Under the pieces are notes generated by a model. The model was not told the DNA's origin, did no database searches, and saw only the letters and a program-made list of their open reading frames with translations. From an uncultured Paracoccaceae bacterium (GTDB lineage Bacteria > Pseudomonadota > Alphaproteobacteria > Rhodobacterales > Rhodobacteraceae), in assembly GCA_947492585.1 (NCBI GenBank), contig CANLND010000004.1:124001-188000 (forward strand): 64,000 nucleotides of DNA. Direction: 5' to 3'. A program made the translations under genes and the position numbers. Shown here piece after piece: positions 1 to 8,940 of this stretch (position 1 is its first letter; the number at the start of each line of letters is the position of its first letter).

Positions 1-102
1 GTTCACGATCCGCACGACATCATACTGCGGCAAGGTGTAATGCATCAGCGCAGCCAGCCCGCCCCAAAACGCCAGGACAATAAACCATCTCACGTATCCC
101 AT
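1..102 (-). CDS. DUF1523 family protein, 5' part only
   Basis: Only the first 34 codons are in the window; the gene runs off the left edge. The start ATG at 102 is preceded by an AGGAG-type ribosome binding site. The translation begins MGYVRWFIVLAFWGG and continues into HYTLPQYDVVRIV, which matches the N-terminus of DUF1523 proteins of Rhodobacteraceae as I remember them: one membrane segment, then a conserved LPQxDVVRIV stretch. The family has no known function. It is divergent from the aldehyde dehydrogenase gene, with about 290 bases of non-coding DNA between them. Confidence 0.7.
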   Translation of the reverse strand, partial: MGYVRWFIVLAFWGGLAALMHYTLPQYDVVRIVN

Positions 103-396
103 CGGAAACTCTCTCCTGTTGTTCACTGTTGGGCAGTCCGCCCGCGCCCAGCGCATTGGTCACCTATGTGGTGGATGCAGAGAGAAAACCCAAGGGTCAA
201 GTGCTTCCAGCCCAAGATAATGCACAAAGTCTTATCTGAACCCACAGCGCGCCGGGCTGGGCTGGGGCGCCTGTCAATTCGACCTACGTTTGTGTGATAG
301 AAGAACATGGCGCAAATTCTGGACTTATCCAATCCACTCGACATACCGTTTGGCAACTGTTTTGGATGCTCCCAATACATCTTTGGAGGAACGCTC

Positions 397-1869
397 ATGT
401 TGGATGCGACAACTGATCTGAAATCGCGGCTTAACGACCCAAGCCTGCTGGAAACCCGCGCCTATGTCGGCGGGACATTTGTGGCCTCAAAGACCACCTT
501 TGATGTGACCAACCCGGCGCGCGGTGACGTGGTGGCACAGGTGACGGACCTGACCCGCGCAGACGTCGCGGCCGCTATTGCGCAGGCCGAAGCCGCGCAA
601 AAAGACTGGGCCACCTGGACCGGTAAAGAACGCGGCGCGGTGTTGCGTACGTGGTTCAACCTGATCTTGGAAAACCAAGAAGACCTGGCGGTGATCCTGA
701 CCGCCGAAATGGGCAAACCCTTGGCGGAGGCGCGTGGTGAAGTCACCTATGGCGCGTCGTTCATTGAATATTTCGCAGAAGAAGCCAAACGCATCTACGG
801 CGAAACCATTCCCGGCCACCAGCGCGACAAACGCATCACCGTGCTGAAACAGCCTATCGGTGTTGCGGCTTCGATCACCCCGTGGAACTTTCCCAACGCG
901 ATGATCACCCGCAAGGCCGCGCCTGCCTTGGCCGCAGGCTGTGCGTTTGTCGCCCGCCCTGCAGAACTGACGCCGCTGTCAGCCACGGCATTGGCCGTGC
1001 TCGCGGACCGCGCAGGCATCCCCGCGGGTGTGTTCAGCGTGGTCACAACATCTGACGCGTCGGAAACGGGCAAAGAGTTTTGCGAAAACCCCACCGTGCG
1101 CAAACTGACCTTTACAGGCTCCACCGCTGTGGGCCGCATCCTGTTGCGGCAGGCGGCAGATCAGGTCAAAAAATGTTCAATGGAGCTGGGGGGCAACGCG
1201 CCGTTCATTGTATTTGACGACGCAGATCTGGACGCTGCCGTCGAAGGCGCAATCATGTGCAAGTTCCGCAACAACGGCCAGACCTGTGTGTGCGCCAACC
1301 GGATCTATGTGCAGGCAGGCGTTTACGATGCCTTTGCCGAAAAACTAAAAGCCCGCGTGGACGGTATGAAAATAGGTGATGGCCTAGAGGACGACACCAT
1401 CTTTGGCCCTCTGATCACTGCCAAAGCAATGGAAAAGGTCCAATCCCATCTGGCCGACGCCACCGCCAAAGGCGCCAAGATCATCCTAGGCGGCAACCCG
1501 TCCGACCTGGGCGGCACGTTCTTTGAACCTACCATCGTCACCGGCGCAACGCCCGATATGGCCTTTTCCACCGAAGAAACCTTTGGCCCCCTCGCTCCGC
1601 TGTTCAAATTTGACGACGTGGACGAGGTAATCGCGCTGGCCAATGACACCGAATTTGGTCTGGCATCTTATTTCTACGCCAAGGATCTCAGCCGCGTTTA
1701 CAAGGTCGCCGAAGCGCTGGAATACGGCATAGTGGGTGTGAACACCGGCATCATCTCAACCGAGGTCGCGCCCTTTGGCGGCATCAAACAATCCGGCCTG
1801 GGCCGCGAGGGCAGCCATCACGGGATCGAGGAATTCCTAGAGATGAAATACATCTGCATGTCGGTGTAA
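397..1869 (+). CDS. gabD: NAD(P)-dependent succinate-semialdehyde dehydrogenase
   Basis: A 490-residue aldehyde dehydrogenase, a normal length for GabD, which oxidises succinate semialdehyde to succinate in the cytoplasm. Visible motifs are ITPWNFP (cofactor pocket), MELGGNAPF (general-base Glu), NNGQTCVCANR (catalytic Cys) and EETFGPLAP. The usual cofactor-site KPA reads ARPAELTP, so Lys is replaced by Arg; I recall this in some roseobacter relatives. The ATG at 397 is preferred over an in-frame start at 307 because GGAGG lies just before it. The subfamily is assigned by resemblance, so another semialdehyde substrate is possible. No gamma-aminobutyrate transaminase gene is nearby. Confidence 0.8.
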   Translation: MLDATTDLKSRLNDPSLLETRAYVGGTFVASKTTFDVTNPARGDVVAQVTDLTRADVAAAIAQAEAAQKDWATWTGKERGAVLRTWFNLILENQEDLAVILTAEMGKPLAEARGEVTYGASFIEYFAEEAKRIYGETIPGHQRDKRITVLKQPIGVAASITPWNFPNAMITRKAAPALAAGCAFVARPAELTPLSATALAVLADRAGIPAGVFSVVTTSDASETGKEFCENPTVRKLTFTGSTAVGRILLRQAADQVKKCSMELGGNAPFIVFDDADLDAAVEGAIMCKFRNNGQTCVCANRIYVQAGVYDAFAEKLKARVDGMKIGDGLEDDTIFGPLITAKAMEKVQSHLADATAKGAKIILGGNPSDLGGTFFEPTIVTGATPDMAFSTEETFGPLAPLFKFDDVDEVIALANDTEFGLASYFYAKDLSRVYKVAEALEYGIVGVNTGIISTEVAPFGGIKQSGLGREGSHHGIEEFLEMKYICMSV

Positions 1870-2195
1870 AGGATTTGGCGCAGCTGCTTCCACATAGTGA
1901 GGTGGCTGCGCGTTGTCACTTGGTCCACGACGATATTTTCCTAACATTCGAAGTCGAAGGTCGCGACAATCTATTGGTGGACTGTTTGCAGGACGCGGTG
2001 TCTTTGCCAATTTTCGATGCAGCAAGGTGCAGCATTTATTCAAATTCAACGGCTGACTATCCATAGTCGAATCCAGTCAACGCTCCGGCAGAACAATTTG
2101 CGCCCCCCCGTCACAAAACCAATACAAATCTGTCACGCCCTCGTGATCGTTTTGATGTCATCTCCCGCCAAACCAATTTAACGGGAGCACCCCTG
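1870..2195. other. Intergenic region between gabD and the phytase-like gene
   Basis: No convincing gene. A 7-bp inverted repeat (GCGCAGC / GCTGCGC) just after the gabD stop has no T-run and is not a clear terminator. Near the right end, CTGTCAC at 2130-2136 and ATGTCAT at 2155-2161 resemble Pho-box half-sites, but they are not in the expected 11-bp phase. The downstream ribosome binding site is CGGGAG. Confidence 0.4.
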
Positions 2196-4382
2196 ATGTC
2201 CGCGCGCTTTATCTGCCTGACGTCTGCTTTGGCCCTGACTGCTGTTCAGGCCTCGGCTGAGATGAACTTCAACCGCATCGCCTCTTTTCCTGTCGTCAAA
2301 AACATGGGCGCAGAAGAAGACACCAAACGTGAATCTTCGCCTGAGATCATCGCGGCTACGGCAGATGGTATGACACTGGCCTACACCGACAGCCCGCTGG
2401 GCGCGCTGGGTCTGGTCGACATCACTGACCCCGCAAACCCTGCCCCCAAAGGCAACATCGATCTGGGCGGTGAGCCTACATCAGTCGCCATCGTTGGCAC
2501 CACCGCCTATGTCGGTGTGAACACATCCGAAAGCTACACCGCACCATCTGGCCTGCTGAAAGCGATCGACACCAAAACCGGTGCCGAACTGGCCGCCTGT
2601 AATCTAGGTGGTCAGCCGGATTCTATCGCCAACTCCAAAGACGGTGCCTTCATCGCGGTTGCCATTGAGAACGAGCGGGACGAAGACCTGAACGACGGTC
2701 TGATCCCACAGATGCCCGCTGGCAATCTGGTCCTGGTCAACACCACCAAAGGTGGCCTGGACTGTTCCAGCATGAAAATGGTGAACCTGACCGGCCTGGC
2801 TGACACCGCGCCAAGCGATCCAGAACCTGAATATGTTTCGATCAACGGTCTGGGGGAAACTGTCGTCACCCTTCAGGAAAACAACCATCTGGTTGTTGTC
2901 TCCAAAGACGGCAAAGTGCTGAATCACTTTTCTGCCGGCGCGGTTGATCTGGATGGCATCGACGCCACCGACGAACGCGGCGCCCTGATCTTCACCGAAA
3001 GCCAAAAGGGCCGCAAACGCGAACCTGACGCGGTGACTTGGATCGACGACACCCACTTTGCCACTGCCAACGAAGGCGACTATGAGGGCGGTTCACGCGG
3101 TTGGACCATCTTTAACAAAGACGGCACCGTGGTTTACGACAGCGGCACTGATTTCGAGCACGCCATCGTGCAGATCGGCCACTACCCCGACAAACGTTCG
3201 GACAGCAAAGGTGTAGAACCTGAATCTGTCACATTCGGTGAATTCAACGGCACGCCTTATGTGTTTGTTGGCGCTGAACGCGCTTCGGTTGTCGGTGTCT
3301 ATGACGTGACCAACCCCGCAGCCCCTGTGCTGAAACAGCTGCTGCCCTCAGGTGTTGGCCCAGAAGGCTACGCCGTTATCCCCGAGCGTAACCTGCTGAT
3401 CTCGGCCAATGAAAAAGATCTCATCAAAGACAAAGGCCCCCGTGCCCACGTCATGATGTACGAGTTCCAGAACGCGGCTCCTTCTTATCCACACCTGACG
3501 TCAGAAGGCGCGGATGAGCTGATCGGCTGGGGCGCGATTTCGGGCATGGTCGCCGACGACGACGGCATGATCTACGCGGTCAACGACAGCTTCTACGGTT
3601 TCCAGCCATCAATCTTTAAGATCGATCCCAGCCAGACACCGGCCCGCATCGTTGATGTGATCCGCGTCCACCGCCAGAACGGCCAACCTGCTCAGAAACT
3701 GGACCTGGAAGGCATCACGCTGGACGGCAAAGGCGGCTTCTACCTGGCGTCAGAAGGCCGCACCGATCGGGTGGTGCCCCACGCGATCTACCACGTAAAT
3801 GGCGACGGCCTGCTGAAGGCCAAAAAAGGTGAAATTGGCCTGCCAGCCGAACTGATGTCTGTCGAAAAACGCCATGGATTTGAAGGCATCACCAAGGTTG
3901 GCGACACCCTGTGGATGGCGGTTCAGCGCGAATGGAAAGACGACCCCAAAAACCACGTCAAACTAGTGGCCTACAACCTGAAGACAAAAGAATGGGGCGC
4001 TGTGCATTACCCCAAAGCTGAGCCCGCAAAAGGTTGGGTGGGTCTGTCGGAAATTCAGGCGCACGGCGACTATTTCTACGTGATCGAGCGTGACAACCAA
4101 CATGACCACCGCGCCGTAACCAAAAAGGTCTACCGCATCCCAGCCGCAGACATGGTGCCTGCAAAATTGGGCGGCGACCTGCCTGTGGTTTCCAAAGAGC
4201 TGGTTCGCGACCTGCTGCCAGACCTGAAATCCACCGGCGGCTATGTGCTGGACAAGATCGAAGGCATGGCGATCCTGAAAGACGGCACCGCCTTTATCTC
4301 GACCGACAATGACGGTGTTGACGACAGCTCAGGTGAAACAATGTTCTTCCCGATCGGCAAGGTCGACGGTCAGAACTCATAA
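2196..4382 (+). CDS. Secreted esterase-like activity of phytase family protein (two-propeller)
   Basis: A 728-residue exported protein. The first 22 residues form a Sec signal peptide ending near ASAEM. Residues about 30-430 hold choice-of-anchor-like beta-propeller repeats (LVDITDPANP, then VYDVTNPAAPV). Residues about 440-725 match the phytase-like esterase family (PF13449), with LDLEGITLD, FEGITKV, DKIEGMAI and a terminal ISTDNDGVDDSSG. Members are periplasmic or extracellular and are often linked to phosphate acquisition, but the substrate here is unknown. The gene stands alone and ends at a strong terminator. The start is supported by CGGGAG upstream. Confidence 0.75.
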   Translation: MSARFICLTSALALTAVQASAEMNFNRIASFPVVKNMGAEEDTKRESSPEIIAATADGMTLAYTDSPLGALGLVDITDPANPAPKGNIDLGGEPTSVAIVGTTAYVGVNTSESYTAPSGLLKAIDTKTGAELAACNLGGQPDSIANSKDGAFIAVAIENERDEDLNDGLIPQMPAGNLVLVNTTKGGLDCSSMKMVNLTGLADTAPSDPEPEYVSINGLGETVVTLQENNHLVVVSKDGKVLNHFSAGAVDLDGIDATDERGALIFTESQKGRKREPDAVTWIDDTHFATANEGDYEGGSRGWTIFNKDGTVVYDSGTDFEHAIVQIGHYPDKRSDSKGVEPESVTFGEFNGTPYVFVGAERASVVGVYDVTNPAAPVLKQLLPSGVGPEGYAVIPERNLLISANEKDLIKDKGPRAHVMMYEFQNAAPSYPHLTSEGADELIGWGAISGMVADDDGMIYAVNDSFYGFQPSIFKIDPSQTPARIVDVIRVHRQNGQPAQKLDLEGITLDGKGGFYLASEGRTDRVVPHAIYHVNGDGLLKAKKGEIGLPAELMSVEKRHGFEGITKVGDTLWMAVQREWKDDPKNHVKLVAYNLKTKEWGAVHYPKAEPAKGWVGLSEIQAHGDYFYVIERDNQHDHRAVTKKVYRIPAADMVPAKLGGDLPVVSKELVRDLLPDLKSTGGYVLDKIEGMAILKDGTAFISTDNDGVDDSSGETMFFPIGKVDGQNS

Positions 4383-4414
4383 TTCTATAACCAAATATTT
4401 TTCAAAAAATACAG

Positions 4415-4444
4415 CGCGCGGGGCCAAAACCCTGCGCGTTTTTT
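4415..4444 (+). terminator. Rho-independent terminator after the phytase-like gene
   Basis: A 9-bp stem (CGCGCGGGG with CCCTGCGCG, one G-U pair) with a 6-base loop, followed by six T residues. Confidence 0.85.
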
Positions 4445-4510
4445 GACTTTGGACTGACCCAAACCCCACCCTGCCAGCGACAGGATGGGACGATAGGAAT
4501 AGGTGAAGGT

Positions 4511-5524
4511 TCAGAAACCTTCCAAGACCAGTTTCCCTTTGGCCGTGCCGCTTTCGATCTGCGCATGGGCCGCTTTCAAATTGGTTGCATTGATCACCCC
4601 CATCGCACCGGTCACGGTGGATTTCACCTTGCCCGCATCCATCAAAGCGGCCGTTTCATTCAGGATTTTTCCCTGTTCGGCAATATCATCGGTGCCAAAC
4701 AGCGACCGAGTGTACATGAACTCCCAATGCAGCGACACGGCTTTGGGTTTGAACGGAATGATGTTGAAGTCTTCGGGATCATCGATGAACCCAAATCGCC
4801 CTTGCGGGGCGATCAGCTCTGCGACCTGTTCTACATATGATCCTGTGTGGGTGGTCGAAAACACAAACCCCGGCGCGCCAAGGCCTAGATCCGCGATTTG
4901 CGCGGCCAACGGCTTGCTGTGATCCAGCACATGATGCGCGCCCAGCTCCTTGACCCAGTCTTGCGTTTCGGGACGTGAGGCCGTGGCGATCACGGTCAAA
5001 TCCGTGCGCGCGCGCAACAACTGAATGGCAATAGAGCCAACACCACCCGCGCCACCAATGATCAATACTGCGGGTGCTGCACCGGGCACAGGGGCCTCAA
5101 CCCGCAGACGGTCAAACAACATTTCCCACGCCGTGAGCGTGGTCAAAGGCAATGCAGCCGCCTCGGCAAGGCTGGCAGTTTTTGGGGCGTGGCCGACAAT
5201 GCGTGCGTCTACCAGATGGTATTCAGCGTTGGTGCCCTGACGATCAATGGCGCCTGCGTACCAAACGCGATCACCCACTTGAAATCCGGCGACCTTATCA
5301 CCCCGTTCAGCCACTACTCCGACGGCATCCCAACCAAGGATCGCCGCCGCCCCGTCAACCGCCGGGCGATTGCGACGAATTTTGCAATCAACCGGGTTCA
5401 CGGACACTGCCTGAACCTGCACCAGTAGGTCATGCCCGGTGGCTTTGGGGCGTTCCAGCTCCAGATCCACCAAGGCATCCGTCCGGTCAATTGCACCTGT
5501 TTCAAAATAGCCCACGGCTTTCAT
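4511..5524 (-). CDS. Zinc-type alcohol dehydrogenase-like / quinone oxidoreductase family protein
   Basis: A 337-residue medium-chain dehydrogenase/reductase. It has an N-terminal GroES-like domain (HDLLVQVQAVSVNPVDCKIR), the Rossmann nucleotide motif GGAGGVGSIAIQL near residue 155, and a YTRSLFGTDD region typical of the zinc-type alcohol dehydrogenase-like subgroup. The structural and catalytic zinc Cys clusters are missing, so it is probably an NADPH-dependent quinone or enal reductase. The ATG at 5524 is chosen over an in-frame extension to 5638 because the conserved domain starts there. It is divergent from an HxlR regulator, a common arrangement in which the regulator controls the reductase in response to electrophiles. 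Substrate unknown. Confidence 0.8.
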   Translation of the reverse strand: MKAVGYFETGAIDRTDALVDLELERPKATGHDLLVQVQAVSVNPVDCKIRRNRPAVDGAAAILGWDAVGVVAERGDKVAGFQVGDRVWYAGAIDRQGTNAEYHLVDARIVGHAPKTASLAEAAALPLTTLTAWEMLFDRLRVEAPVPGAAPAVLIIGGAGGVGSIAIQLLRARTDLTVIATASRPETQDWVKELGAHHVLDHSKPLAAQIADLGLGAPGFVFSTTHTGSYVEQVAELIAPQGRFGFIDDPEDFNIIPFKPKAVSLHWEFMYTRSLFGTDDIAEQGKILNETAALMDAGKVKSTVTGAMGVINATNLKAAHAQIESGTAKGKLVLEGF

Positions 5525-5601
5525 GATCTGTCTCCGATTTGCTTTAATCTCTCTTCTATCGTATCCATAACAAACTGTCATACCGACAAATCCTGCACAT
5601 A

Positions 5602-5617
5602 GTATCAATAAGGATAC
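5602..5617. promoter_or_regulatory. Candidate HxlR operator (GTATC-N6-GATAC)
   Basis: An inverted repeat GTATC-AATAAG-GATAC lies in the 96-base divergent promoter region and ends three bases before the GTG of the HxlR gene. Another GTATC occurs at 5561. HxlR proteins commonly bind such palindromes in the shared promoter; binding here is inferred. Confidence 0.45.
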
Positions 5618-5620
5618 CAC

Positions 5621-5998
5621 GTGACCAAAGCCAAACACTCCCGATTTGATTGCTCGCCCGGATGCGCAGTTGAAGCAACGGTCAGCCTGATTGGCGGCAA
5701 ATGGAAATCAATCATCCTATGGCACCTGCATGCCGATGGCACCTTGCGGTTCAGCGAACTGCGACGGCGTATTCCCAATGTCACCCAACGTACCATGACC
5801 AACCAGCTGCGCGAGCTCGAACAGGACGGTCTGGTGCACCGCAAAGTTTATCCACAAGTACCGCCAAAGGTGGAATACAGCCTGACCGAACTGGGCCGCG
5901 GGCTTGTTCCCATATTGGAAGCCTTAAAACACTGGGGTGACGCCAATCTCGATCGGTTCGGAAAACCCAGCTCCACAGCAGATCAGACCACCGAATAG
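5621..5998 (+). CDS. HxlR-family winged-helix transcriptional regulator
   Basis: A 125-residue HxlR/MarR-like winged helix. The family signature runs from a cysteine-bearing N-terminus (CSPGCAVEATVSLIGGKWK) through FSELRRRIPNVTQRTMTNQLRELE (recognition helix) to VPPKVEYSLTELG (wing). The N-terminal Cys pair could sense thiol-reactive compounds, as in other HxlR proteins. The start is GTG with AAGGA upstream. It is divergent from the alcohol dehydrogenase-like gene and probably regulates it and itself. It ends before a strong hairpin shared with the convergent Hsp20 gene. Confidence 0.9.
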   Translation: MTKAKHSRFDCSPGCAVEATVSLIGGKWKSIILWHLHADGTLRFSELRRRIPNVTQRTMTNQLRELEQDGLVHRKVYPQVPPKVEYSLTELGRGLVPILEALKHWGDANLDRFGKPSSTADQTTE

Positions 5999-6060
5999 GT
6001 GCATTCGTGACCTACGAGCGTCTTGCGCGACACACACAGGCCGCTCCCGCAACAGGAAAA

Positions 6061-6086
6061 GCCCGCCAAATCTGGCGGGCTTTTTT
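6061..6086. terminator. Bidirectional terminator between the HxlR and hsp20 genes
   Basis: A perfect 7-bp stem GCCCGCC / GGCGGGC with loop AAATCT. It is flanked by AAAA on the left and TTTTTT on the right, so it can terminate both convergent genes. Confidence 0.9.
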
Positions 6087-6144
6087 AAAAATGCACCATC
6101 GGGAGGAGGAGGAAACGGCACATTTTATTCCGGGTGTGTCGTGA

Positions 6145-6609
6145 TCAGTTCACCGATTTGGCATCCAATTCGCGTGGGGTGGCACCTACTGTATTGATGG
6201 CAATGCGGCGCGGCTTCAGTGCCTCGGGCACCTCGCGCTGCAAATCGATGTGCAACATGCCATCCTGATGGCTGGCCCCCGTCACGCGCACATGGTCCGC
6301 GAGCGTAAAGCGGCGTTCAAAAGCGCGCGTGGCAATGCCACGGTGCAAAAAGCTGCGTTCCGTGTCGTCTTCGATCTTTTTGGCCGCCACAACAAGCGCG
6401 TTTTCCTTCACCTCAACGGTCAGATCATCTTCAGAAAACCCAGCCACCGCGATCGAGATACGATAGGCGTCAGCGGCGGTTTTCTCAATGTTATAAGGTG
6501 GGTAACTGGGTTGGCTACCATCTGCGTTCAACGCGCGATCCATCAGGTCAGCGATCTGGTCAAAGCCGATGGTGGCGCGGTGCAGCGGGGCAAAATCAAA
6601 TGTACGCAT
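6145..6609 (-). CDS. Hsp20 / alpha-crystallin family small heat-shock protein
   Basis: A 154-residue IbpA-type small heat-shock protein, an ATP-independent holdase. The N-terminus (MRTFDFAPLHRATIGFDQIADLM) and the following YPPYNIEK and AVAGFSEDDLTVEV are typical of class A bacterial Hsp20. The C-terminal anchoring motif appears as RRIAI, and the crystallin beta-strand motif as HIDLQREVPEALKPR. The ATG at 6609 (GAGG upstream) is preferred over one 15 bases earlier. Such genes often have an RNA thermometer in the leader; I did not establish one here. Confidence 0.92.
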   Translation of the reverse strand: MRTFDFAPLHRATIGFDQIADLMDRALNADGSQPSYPPYNIEKTAADAYRISIAVAGFSEDDLTVEVKENALVVAAKKIEDDTERSFLHRGIATRAFERRFTLADHVRVTGASHQDGMLHIDLQREVPEALKPRRIAINTVGATPRELDAKSVN

Positions 6610-6736
6610 AGGTCGTATCCTCAAGTCTGAGCGATCAAAATTTAGATGCCTTCCATATGGACAGGCGGTTCAGATGTCGTGGGACCCGACATCGGCGTCC
6701 CTGACAGGAATGAGATAGGTATGCGTTTTTCGGCGA

Positions 6737-7612
6737 TCAAGGCGCCGGGCGCGAAAATTTGGCTCCGGTCTGATTGCGGTCCCCGACCTGCACCCGGCGC
6801 ACGCCAGTTGGCAGCCTGTGCCCCCCGCTGCGGCCCAACAGCTGTGCGCGCAACAAATCAAGCTCTTCTGCAAGAGCGGCCCCCAGTGCCACTTGACGGC
6901 CACTGACTTCCGCCTTGGCGGACACCACTGATACAATTTTGGGAATGTCGCCCTCGAATGAAAACACCGGCGCTCCAGAGGCGCCAAAGTCCACATCACA
7001 CGACATAATCAGCACGCCTTTTTGACGGGCCATAACCCCGCAAACCTCTTGCAAGGACGGCGCATCAGTGCGGTCATGGGCATAGGACACCACGCCAATC
7101 TTGGCGCCCTTGCGTGGGCGCGCATCCGTTTCAAACGGAGTAACAGTGGTATTGCGAATGGGGCGCTGTAATTCAAGCAAGGCGATATCGTTGCGCACCC
7201 GCGCCGATGACACATCCTCTTCGAACACATACGAAGGATGCACCACCGCCCGACGCACCGCGCGATAGGCCGAGGCCCGACCATTGCGCCACCCCGCCAA
7301 AAATTCGATCGTGGTCGCATCGATCTGGTCTTTGCTGTCAGGATCAAACAGACAATGCGCTGCGGTCAGCACCAGATTAGGCGCAATCAACGCCCCGGTG
7401 CAAATGCCAGATCCATGGACGTCCAGACGCCCCACAGCCTCCCACGCGCGGCCGGAATCAGTGGTGTCCAACCGGGTCAAACCACTGTCCTCTGCGCTCA
7501 CCCCAACAGGCAGCAGCAACAGGCACAACAGCGCAGTCCAAATTCGCAATCCGTCACTCCTCACGTTCAGACGGGCGCGTTTTAAAAGGGCCATGCGGCA
7601 AAAGTACGACAT
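6737..7612 (-). CDS. Secreted trypsin-like serine protease (S1 family)
   Basis: A 291-residue protein. After a basic N-terminus, a hydrophobic segment (TALLCLLLLPVGVSA) serves as signal peptide. The S1 triad is complete: His in LTAAHC, Asp in RNDIALLEL and Ser in DFGASGAPVF. ICTGALIAPNLVLTAAHC is the classical S1 entry. The ATG at 7612 has AGGA upstream; an internal start at 7594 is possible. It begins 4 bases after glcF stops and may be co-transcribed with glcDEF, though no functional link is evident. The protease probably acts in the periplasm; its substrate is unknown. Confidence 0.85.
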   Translation of the reverse strand: MSYFCRMALLKRARLNVRSDGLRIWTALLCLLLLPVGVSAEDSGLTRLDTTDSGRAWEAVGRLDVHGSGICTGALIAPNLVLTAAHCLFDPDSKDQIDATTIEFLAGWRNGRASAYRAVRRAVVHPSYVFEEDVSSARVRNDIALLELQRPIRNTTVTPFETDARPRKGAKIGVVSYAHDRTDAPSLQEVCGVMARQKGVLIMSCDVDFGASGAPVFSFEGDIPKIVSVVSAKAEVSGRQVALGAALAEELDLLRAQLLGRSGGHRLPTGVRRVQVGDRNQTGAKFSRPAP

Positions 7613-7616
7613 ATTC

Positions 7617-8936
7617 CTATCGCAAACGAGGAACCGCCGGTGCATCTGCCACACGCGACAAGGCCGGGGGTTTTGGTCCCCCTGTTGCCCAGTCCAAAAG
7701 CTCGACCGTGTGAACAACCGGAATAGCACAGCCTGACGAGATCTGCATCATGCAACCGATGTTTCCCGCCGCAATCACATCCGGCGCTGTGGCTTCAAGG
7801 GTCTTAACCTTGCGCGTTTTCAATTCGCCGGCGATTTCAGGCTGCATCAGATTGTAGGTGCCAGCAGATCCGCAGCACAGATGCGCGTCTTTGGGTTCAA
7901 CCACAGAAAACCCCATCTGACGCAACAGGTCTTTGGGCGCGGATTTGATCTGCTGACCGTGCTGCAATGAACAGGCCGCGTGATAGGCCACGGTCAGCGA
8001 CTGCTCTTGCAGCTCGGGTAGATCCAAATCCACCAACAGCTCGCTCACATCCATGGCGAGATCTGCGACACGCGCGGCATCCTCAGAAAGATCCGTCAGG
8101 GCAAACATATGACCATAGTCTTTGACCGTGGTGCCACAGCCCGACGTGTTGATCACAATTGCGTCCAGCCCCTCCCCGTCCAGTTCCGCACACCAGGCGC
8201 GGATATTACGCGCGGCAGTCTGCTGCGCGTCCTGCGCGCGGCCCATGTGATGGGTCAGCGCCCCACAGCACCCTGCGCCTTTGGCAAACACGACTTCACA
8301 GCCAAACCGACGCAGCAATCGCACGGTGGCCTCGTTGATATCAGTGTTCAACGCGCGCTGCGCACAGCCTGTCATAAGCGCCACGCGTTTTTGCGGCGCT
8401 GTTTCTGGGGCAAAGCGTTGCGGGTCATCCATCCGGCTAACGGGCGGGATCACCTTGGGGGCCACATCAACCATCGCTCGCAATCGGGCATCTGGCAGCA
8501 AACGTTTGAAAGGGCGTGCCATTTTCGCGGCCAGCAGCGCCAATCGAAACCGTGTCGGATGTGGCAGAATACGCGCCAGAACCGCCCGCAACAGGCGATC
8601 CGACAGCGGGCGTTTGTAGTTGGTATTGATATAGGCGCGCGCCTGATCGATCAGATGCATATAATGCACGCCCGAGGGGCACGTCGTCATGCAGGCCAAA
8701 CAGCCAAGACAGCGATCAATGTGTTTGACCGTTTTGGCATCCGGCACGCGGGCGTTTTCCAGCATGTCTTTGATCAGGTAAATCCGGCCGCGTGGACTGT
8801 CCAGTTCATCGCCCAAGACCTGATAAGTTGGGCAGGTGGCGGTGCAGAACCCGCAATGCACACAGGAGCGCAGAATTTGATTGGCGCGCTGAAGTTTCGG
8901 ATCCTGCAACTGTTCGGGAGTAAATTCTGTTTGCAT
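7617..8936 (-). CDS. glcF: Glycolate oxidase iron-sulfur subunit
   Basis: A 439-residue electron-transfer subunit of the membrane-associated glycolate oxidase, which converts glycolate to glyoxylate. Two 4Fe-4S ferredoxin motifs are visible: CVHCGFCTATCP near residue 25 and CLGCLACMTTCP near residue 75. Two CCG-type cysteine domains follow (GAGCCGAL and HLCCGSAGTYN), as in heterodisulfide reductase subunit B. Length and order glcD-glcE-glcF match the E. coli operon. Four bases separate it from glcE. Confidence 0.95.
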   Translation of the reverse strand: MQTEFTPEQLQDPKLQRANQILRSCVHCGFCTATCPTYQVLGDELDSPRGRIYLIKDMLENARVPDAKTVKHIDRCLGCLACMTTCPSGVHYMHLIDQARAYINTNYKRPLSDRLLRAVLARILPHPTRFRLALLAAKMARPFKRLLPDARLRAMVDVAPKVIPPVSRMDDPQRFAPETAPQKRVALMTGCAQRALNTDINEATVRLLRRFGCEVVFAKGAGCCGALTHHMGRAQDAQQTAARNIRAWCAELDGEGLDAIVINTSGCGTTVKDYGHMFALTDLSEDAARVADLAMDVSELLVDLDLPELQEQSLTVAYHAACSLQHGQQIKSAPKDLLRQMGFSVVEPKDAHLCCGSAGTYNLMQPEIAGELKTRKVKTLEATAPDVIAAGNIGCMMQISSGCAIPVVHTVELLDWATGGPKPPALSRVADAPAVPRLR

Positions 8937-8940
8937 TATG

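Noticed and set aside
2109-2161. Pho-box-like sites upstream of the phytase-like gene
   Set aside because: Half-sites CTGTCAC and ATGTCAT exist, but spacing is 25 bases rather than 11 or 22, so the match is too weak to list as a site.
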